From contig DFLT01000007.1 in assembly GCA_002375465.1 (NCBI GenBank), positions 62,001-126,000 on the forward strand: DNA of 64,000 nt, in the 5' to 3' direction. A program made the position numbers and the translations under genes. This document shows, in pieces, positions 59,249 to 64,000 of this stretch; the first letter of the stretch is position 1; every line of letters begins with the position of its first letter. The stretch comes from Alphaproteobacteria bacterium UBA3612. Its GTDB lineage: Bacteria > Pseudomonadota > Alphaproteobacteria > Sphingomonadales > Sphingomonadaceae. The notes under the pieces are model-generated. The model searched no databases and was not told the DNA's origin. It saw only the letters and a list, made by a program, of their open reading frames with translations.

Positions 59249-59962
59249 TCAGGCCGCGACTGCTTCGTCGGCCGATCCTTCCTCACCCTCGGGATCGCGC
59301 AGAACATATCCACGGCCCCAGACGGTTTCGATGTAGTTCTCGCCCTCGCAGGCGGCCGACAGCTTCTTCCTGAGCTTGCAGATGAAGACGTCGATGATCT
59401 TCAGTTCCGGTTCGTCCATGCCGCCATAAAGGTGGTTCAGGAACATTTCCTTGGTCAGCGTCGTGGACTTGCGAAGGGAAAGCAGCTCCAGCATCGCATA
59501 TTCCTTGCCGGTCAGGTGCACACGGCTGCCGTTTACGTCGACGGTCTTGGTGTCCAGATTGACGGCCAGCTTGCCCGTCTTGATGATCGACTGGCTGTGG
59601 CCCTTCGAACGGCGGACGACCGCCTGAATACGTGCGACCAGTTCGTCCTTGTGAAACGGCTTCGTCAGGTAATCGTCGGCGCCAAAGCCCAGTCCGCGAA
59701 TTTTGGATTCGACGGTGTCTTCCCCGGTCAGGATCAGCACGGGGGTACCGACCTTTGACAGGCGGAGTTTCTTCAGGACATCGTAGCCGTGCATGTCGGG
59801 CAGGCCGAGGTCCAGCAGGATAATGTCGTAATCATAGAGCTTGCCGAGATCTATGCCTTCTTCGCCCAGATCAGTGGTGTAGACATTAAAGCCCTGGCCC
59901 TGCAGCATCATCTCTATGGCGTTCGAGATGTTCTGGTCGTCCTCGATCAACAGTACGCGCAT
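59249..59962 (-). CDS. ctrA: Cell cycle master response regulator CtrA
   Basis: 237 residues, OmpR family. The receiver has acidic pair IEDDQN and phospho-Asp in LLDLGLPDMHG, followed by LTGEDTVESKIRGLGFGADD and KPFHKDELVARI. The winged-helix domain contains KEYAMLELLSLRKSTTLTKE and ELKIIDVFICKLRKKL, nearly the Caulobacter sequence. It binds TTAA-N7-TTAA sites and controls division, flagella and replication start in related bacteria. The C-terminus ends in two Ala, which in Caulobacter serves ClpXP degradation. Three GTTAAC boxes lie upstream at 60019-60071. Confidence 0.98.
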   Translation of the reverse strand: MRVLLIEDDQNISNAIEMMLQGQGFNVYTTDLGEEGIDLGKLYDYDIILLDLGLPDMHGYDVLKKLRLSKVGTPVLILTGEDTVESKIRGLGFGADDYLTKPFHKDELVARIQAVVRRSKGHSQSIIKTGKLAVNLDTKTVDVNGSRVHLTGKEYAMLELLSLRKSTTLTKEMFLNHLYGGMDEPELKIIDVFICKLRKKLSAACEGENYIETVWGRGYVLRDPEGEEGSADEAVAA

Positions 59963-60018
59963 TGAATGCCCCTTTGCTTCGAAACTGACGTGACGGCCGC
60001 TGTGCCGCCTTTGATTGC

Positions 60019-60072
60019 GTTAACCATGTGCCTTATCGTTTATAAAGGTTAACGGGCGGTAAAAGGTTAACG
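60019..60072. promoter_or_regulatory. Three GTTAAC boxes upstream of ctrA
   Basis: GTTAAC occurs at 60019-60024, 60048-60053 and 60066-60071; the last two lie in 18-base repeats of AAAGGTTAACG (60044-60054 and 60062-60072). They contain the TTAA half of CtrA sites, but not at N7 spacing. Autoregulation or another regulator is possible. No GANTC methylation site is seen between 59963 and 60170. Confidence 0.5.
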
Positions 60073-60342
60073 CCGGTCCAATTATGTGGCTCTTCAGCAA
60101 CATTTGTTGGTCCCCACAGAGCGGCCCAGGGGGGCGGGTCGCAGGAAGCACCTCATGAATATATCGGATTTGGATGAACAACCCGCTCATGCACGCCGCA
60201 GCGGGTAGTCTCGGATGGCGGCAGCGAAGTCCGATTCGGTGCGCCTCTTGCCTTCACCCCGCGCCGTTGCGAGCCAAACCTGGCACCGAGATTTCGGCAG
60301 CTTTGATTCCCATTCGACGGGTCCATCTGCTAAGTCGTCCGC
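60073..60342. other. Intergenic stretch between ctrA and ruvB
   Basis: About 270 bases without a supported gene; together with the boxes before it, 380 bases separate the divergent genes. It contains the ruvB promoter. No strong consensus or long palindrome is recognised. Confidence 0.4.
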
Positions 60343-61365
60343 ATGTCCGAGCCCGACCGCGTTATCGCGCCGATCCGCAAGCCTGAAGACGTCGATTCTG
60401 CCCTACGTCCGCAGAGGCTGGAGGAATTCGTGGGGCAGGAGGCCGCACGTGGAAATCTGCGTGTCTTTATAGAGGCGGCGCGTGGCCGTGCGGAGGCACT
60501 GGACCACGTCCTGTTCTTTGGACCGCCGGGTCTTGGCAAGACGACTCTGGCACAGATCGTGGCGCGCGAACTGGGTGTGGGTTTCCGGGCCACGTCCGGT
60601 CCCGTTATCGCCAAGGCAGGCGATCTTGCCGCGATCCTGACAAACCTGGAACCCAACGATGTTCTGTTCATCGATGAGATCCACCGCCTGTCCCCTGCGG
60701 TCGAGGAAATCCTCTATCCCGCCATGGAGGATCGTGCCCTCGATATCATGATCGGAGAGGGGCCGTCCGCGCGCAGCGTGAAGATCGACCTGCCGCCGTT
60801 CACGCTGGTGGGTGCGACGACGCGGTCCGGCTTGCTGACGACGCCGCTGCGCGACCGGTTCGGCATTCCGGTGCGCCTGAACTTCTACACGCCGGCAGAG
60901 CTGGAACAGGTGGTGTCGCGGGCGGCACGCCTGCTCGACATGCCATTGCAGGCCGATGGCGCAGAGGAGATTGCGCGGCGCGCACGGGGCACTCCGCGCA
61001 TCGCGGGCAGGTTGCTGCGCCGTGTGCGCGACTTTGCATCCGTCGCGGGTGAAGATCGCATCACGCGCAGCGTCGCGGACCGCGCGCTGATGCGGCTGGA
61101 GGTGGATGCACTGGGCCTGGATGCGATGGACCGGCGATATCTGAATGTCATCGCGGAGGATTATGGCGGCGGCCCGGTAGGCGTGGAAACGCTGGCCGCC
61201 GCCCTTTCCGAGCCGCGCGACACGATTGAGGATGTTATCGAGCCCTATCTGATCCAGATCGGCCTGCTGGCACGGACCGCACGCGGGCGACAAATGAACG
61301 GCAAGGCATGGACGCATCTGGGCCTCACCCCGCCGACCGGCGCCGACGGACAGCTGGATCTGTAG
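60343..61365 (+). CDS. ruvB: Holliday junction branch migration helicase RuvB
   Basis: 340 residues. Walker A GPPGLGKTTLA, Walker B DEIHRLSP, sensor 1 VGATTRSGLLT and the winged-helix C-domain (GLDAMDRRYLNVIAEDYGGGPVG). RuvB hexamers pump DNA through the junction held by RuvA. ruvA and ruvC, often adjacent, are not in this window. Start ATG 60343 gives MSEPDRVIAPI, the common N-terminus. Five bases separate it from the DUF454 gene. Confidence 0.98.
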   Translation: MSEPDRVIAPIRKPEDVDSALRPQRLEEFVGQEAARGNLRVFIEAARGRAEALDHVLFFGPPGLGKTTLAQIVARELGVGFRATSGPVIAKAGDLAAILTNLEPNDVLFIDEIHRLSPAVEEILYPAMEDRALDIMIGEGPSARSVKIDLPPFTLVGATTRSGLLTTPLRDRFGIPVRLNFYTPAELEQVVSRAARLLDMPLQADGAEEIARRARGTPRIAGRLLRRVRDFASVAGEDRITRSVADRALMRLEVDALGLDAMDRRYLNVIAEDYGGGPVGVETLAAALSEPRDTIEDVIEPYLIQIGLLARTARGRQMNGKAWTHLGLTPPTGADGQLDL

Positions 61366-61370
61366 CGATC

Positions 61371-61799
61371 ATGAGCCCTGAAAAGCCGGAGGAGCCGGAA
61401 CGGAACGCCGACGCTCCTCCCGAAATCGAGCCTACTGTGCCCGCCCACTTTCGTCGCCTATGGTTTGCTGGCGGCATGGTTTGCCTGGCGCTGGGGGTGA
61501 TCGGCGCGATTCTACCGATCATGCCCACGGTTATCTTCCTGATCGGAGCGGCGGCCTGTTTCGCGCGCTCCAATCCGGTTTGGGAAGCGCGGCTGGTGCA
61601 GCATCCGATATTCGGCCCGCATATCCGCGCCTGGCGCGAACGCCGGGCCATCAGCCGAAAGGGTAAATGGGCGGCGACGCTGGGCCTGATCGGGGGCAGC
61701 GCATTCAGCCTCATCTTCCTGCCAATGCCGTGGGCGATGGTCACGCCGTCCGTCACTCTGGTCCTGTCACCCTGGATCTGGACCCGCCCGGAACATTAA
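61371..61799 (+). CDS. YbaN/DUF454 family inner membrane protein
   Basis: 142 residues. An acidic N-terminal tail (about 1-30) is followed by a membrane part with segments at about 34-60 and 100-125, and the family mark ALGVIGAILPIMPTVIFLIG with HPIFGPHIRAW. Function unknown. It follows ruvB by five bases and is probably co-transcribed. RBS is weak; ATG 61371 is the only start giving the family N-terminus. Confidence 0.9.
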   Translation: MSPEKPEEPERNADAPPEIEPTVPAHFRRLWFAGGMVCLALGVIGAILPIMPTVIFLIGAAACFARSNPVWEARLVQHPIFGPHIRAWRERRAISRKGKWAATLGLIGGSAFSLIFLPMPWAMVTPSVTLVLSPWIWTRPEH

Positions 61800-61875
61800 G
61801 AGGTGGGCCGCACTCCTTTTCAGATTGCAGCGCGGCGCCGCCGGACCCTTGGGTAAATCAGGACGTTCAGTCCAC

Positions 61876-64000
61876 ATGAAGCAACTGCCCCCCCAGATTC
61901 GCGACTGGTTCGACGGTCGCGGCTGGCGGTTGCGGCAGCACCAGACAGATATGATCGCGGCGGCGGGCGCCGGGCGCGATGCGCTGCTGGTGGCAGCAAC
62001 CGGGGCAGGCAAAACGCTGGCCGGTTTTCTGGCGAGCATCGCCGAACTGATCGAACAGCCGGATTTCGAGGGGCTGCACACGCTCTATGTGTCGCCGTTG
62101 AAGGCGCTGGCGGTCGATGTTCAGCGCAATCTGCTGGAACCTGTCGAGGAAATGGGCCTCGACATTCGCATCGAAACCCGCACCGGCGATACCCCCTCCG
62201 ATCGCAAGGCGCGGCAACGTGCGCGCCCGCCGCACATTCTGTTGACGACGCCGGAATCGCTATCCCTGCTGCTGTCCTATCCCGAAAGCGCGACGATGTT
62301 CGCCAATCTGCGAACGATCATCGTCGACGAGGTCCATGCCTTTGCGCCGACGAAGCGGGGCGACCTGCTGGCGCTGTCCATGGCACGGCTGCAGACGCTG
62401 GCACCGGCCATGCGGCGGGTCGCGCTGACCGCGACGGTGAAGGATCCCGACGGCTTTCGCGGCTGGCTGTCCTCGGACGGCGATTATGAAGGCGTGGACC
62501 TTGTTCGAGGCGAACCCGGCGCGAAGGCGGATATCCGCATTCTGTTGCCAGAGGACCGCGTACCATGGTCGGGCCATAGCGGTCGCTATGCCGCCGCCCA
62601 GGTAATGGCAGAGATAGAGGCGCACGACCTTACGCTGGTCTTTTGCAACACGCGCAGTCTTGCCGAGTTGATCTTTCAGGATCTGTGGGCGGTGAACGAT
62701 CGCAATTTGCCGCTTGGTATTCATCACGGGTCGCTGGGTGTCGAGGCCCGCCGCAAGGTTGAGGCGGCGATGGCCTCCGGGCGTCTGCGCGGCCTTGTGT
62801 GCACCGCCAGCCTGGATCTGGGCGTCGACTGGGGCGATGTCGATCTGGTGATCCAGATGGGGGCGCCCAAGGGCTCGTCCCGGCTGTTACAGCGGATCGG
62901 ACGCGCCAATCACCGCCTGGATGAGGCGTCGCAGGCCATCATCGTTCCCGGCAATCGGTTTGAGTATCTTGAGGCGCGGGCGGCGCTTGATGCGGTCGAT
63001 GCCGGCGAACTGGACGAGGATATCTGGCGTCCCGGCGCGCTAGACGTGCTGGCGCAGCACATCATGGCCGTCGCCTGCGCGGGGCCATTCGCGGCCGACC
63101 ATATGTACCGGGAGGTGCGGACGGCGGCGCCCTATGCCACGCTTTCGCGCGACATATTCGACCGCGTATTGGGCTTCATCGAATCCGGCGGTTATGCGCT
63201 ACGCGCCTATGACCGCTACCGCCGCATCCGCTTGGGGCCGGATGGCCTGTGGCGCGTCTCCCACCCTAAATTCACGAAGCAGCACCGATTAAATGCGGGC
63301 ATTATCGTCGATGCTCCCGTGCTTGACGTGCGTTTCCGCAACGGGCGCAGGCTGGGGACGGTGGAGGAATATTTTGCCTCCACGATGCGGCCGGGCGACA
63401 CCTTCTACTTCGCGGGTCTGGCGCTGGAGGTGGAGGGCATAAAGGACGCCGACCTGTTCGTGCGCGCGACGTCGCGGCCTGCCCGCATCCCTACCTATGT
63501 CGGCGCGCGCATGCCGCTAACCACGAACCTCGCCAATCGTGTGCGGCACTTCCTGCACGAGCCGGAGGAATGGCGCCGCTTTCCCCAGGACGTCCGCGAA
63601 TGGCTGGAGATGCAACAGATGCGCAGTGTCCTGCCTGCGCCCAACGAACTCCTGGTGGAAACCTTCCCGCGCGAGGGGCGGCATTACATGGTCGCCTACA
63701 GCTTTGAAGGATGGAACGCGCACCAGTCGCTGGGCATGCTGATCACCCGGCGCATGGAAACCATGGGCCTGTCGCCGATCGGGTTCGTTTCCAACGACTA
63801 TGCTTTTGCCTGCTACAGCATGAAGCCGGTGGAGGACCCGCGCCCGCTGTTTTCCGCCGACATTCTGGAGGAGGAACTGATCGAATGGATCCAGACCAGC
63901 CATTTGCTGAAGCGCGCCTTTCGCGAGGTGGCGGTGATCGGCGGCCTGATAGAGCGGCACATTCCCGGCAAGCGCAAGACAGGGCGCCAGGTCACTTTCT
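61876..64000 (+). CDS. Ligase-associated Lhr-type DEXH helicase, C-terminus cut by window edge
   Basis: At least 708 codons; the family is about 800-820 residues. Motif I ATGAGKTLAGF, Ia VSPLKALAVD, II VDEVHAF, III LTATVKD, and V/VI TASLDLGVDWG with QRIGRANHR are all intact. The following winged-helix and Lhr-core region is present. This small Lhr group is encoded with an ATP-dependent DNA ligase, a metallophosphoesterase and an exonuclease in a DNA-repair cassette; partner genes would lie right of the window. ATG 61876 opens MKQLPPQIRDWFDGRGW, the typical N-terminus. Confidence 0.92.
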   Translation, partial: MKQLPPQIRDWFDGRGWRLRQHQTDMIAAAGAGRDALLVAATGAGKTLAGFLASIAELIEQPDFEGLHTLYVSPLKALAVDVQRNLLEPVEEMGLDIRIETRTGDTPSDRKARQRARPPHILLTTPESLSLLLSYPESATMFANLRTIIVDEVHAFAPTKRGDLLALSMARLQTLAPAMRRVALTATVKDPDGFRGWLSSDGDYEGVDLVRGEPGAKADIRILLPEDRVPWSGHSGRYAAAQVMAEIEAHDLTLVFCNTRSLAELIFQDLWAVNDRNLPLGIHHGSLGVEARRKVEAAMASGRLRGLVCTASLDLGVDWGDVDLVIQMGAPKGSSRLLQRIGRANHRLDEASQAIIVPGNRFEYLEARAALDAVDAGELDEDIWRPGALDVLAQHIMAVACAGPFAADHMYREVRTAAPYATLSRDIFDRVLGFIESGGYALRAYDRYRRIRLGPDGLWRVSHPKFTKQHRLNAGIIVDAPVLDVRFRNGRRLGTVEEYFASTMRPGDTFYFAGLALEVEGIKDADLFVRATSRPARIPTYVGARMPLTTNLANRVRHFLHEPEEWRRFPQDVREWLEMQQMRSVLPAPNELLVETFPREGRHYMVAYSFEGWNAHQSLGMLITRRMETMGLSPIGFVSNDYAFACYSMKPVEDPRPLFSADILEEELIEWIQTSHLLKRAFREVAVIGGLIERHIPGKRKTGRQVTF

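Noticed and set aside
1..64000. CRISPR array, insertion sequence or prophage
   Set aside because: No regularly spaced repeats, transposase, integrase, terminase or capsid-like proteins were seen in any part of the window.

Overview
This 64 kb window is a piece of an alphaproteobacterial chromosome, most likely from the Sphingomonadales. The pointers are a CtrA cell-cycle regulator, many TonB-dependent receptors, PEP-CTERM-like surface proteins, a cysD-cysNC fusion operon, HWE and hybrid histidine kinases, and uniformly high GC. No insertion sequence, integrase, prophage or CRISPR array is visible. Intergenic gaps are short and operons with 1-4 base overlaps are common.

Layout. 1-1744: lepA (left end cut). 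1.8-3.8 kb: two tandem paralogous PEP-CTERM-like secreted proteins, each behind a sigma-54 type promoter with a shared upstream element, each closed by a strong hairpin terminator. 3.9-7.0 kb: a six-gene run of poorly known proteins, including a LuxR-type HTH protein with a C-terminal membrane segment, a RadC-like JAB protein and an overlapping RadC-like copy with a destroyed metal site. 7.2 kb: tRNA-Ser(GGA). 7.6-13.8 kb: beta-propeller plus cytochrome c pair, DoxX plus amino-acid permease, nitronate monooxygenase, a RoxA-like ribosomal oxygenase and an RluE-like pseudouridine synthase. 14.2-27.6 kb: signalling block with two convergent paralogous hybrid histidine kinases, a TerC-family protein, a ZnuD-like receptor with a His/Asp/Glu-rich loop, and three c-di-GMP proteins.

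27.7-37.4 kb: an accessory catabolic or lipid-type locus (AttH/CrtC-like protein, APH-like kinase, tyrosine phosphatase, TetR regulator, SDR, glutathione transferase, TonB receptor, FATP-type acyl-CoA ligase). Two similar GTCC-N4-GGAC palindromes lie in front of its transcription units. 37.5-42.0 kb: a large probable type I-secreted carbohydrate-active protein (CBM96/DNRLRE, PL14-like, acidic linker, RTX and DUF4114 parts) and a RibB protein with an N-terminal HTH and a metal-less RibA-like half. 42.0-46.7 kb: sulfate activation (cysD, cysNC) with a DHH phosphoesterase that probably removes PAP, then an exonuclease. 46.7-53.6 kb: mgtE-response regulator-DUF1489, a DUF2807 protein, a TraB/GumN protein, and the conserved nadD-rsfS-rlmH-M23 peptidase operon, whose last gene has no standard start codon. 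53.7-64 kb: TonB receptor plus alkaline phosphatase, dodecin, HWE kinase, ctrA, ruvB, a DUF454 membrane protein and a ligase-associated Lhr helicase (right end cut).

All calls come from reading the sequence. No alignment, structure prediction or database search was run. Residue positions are approximate unless tied to a nucleotide coordinate.
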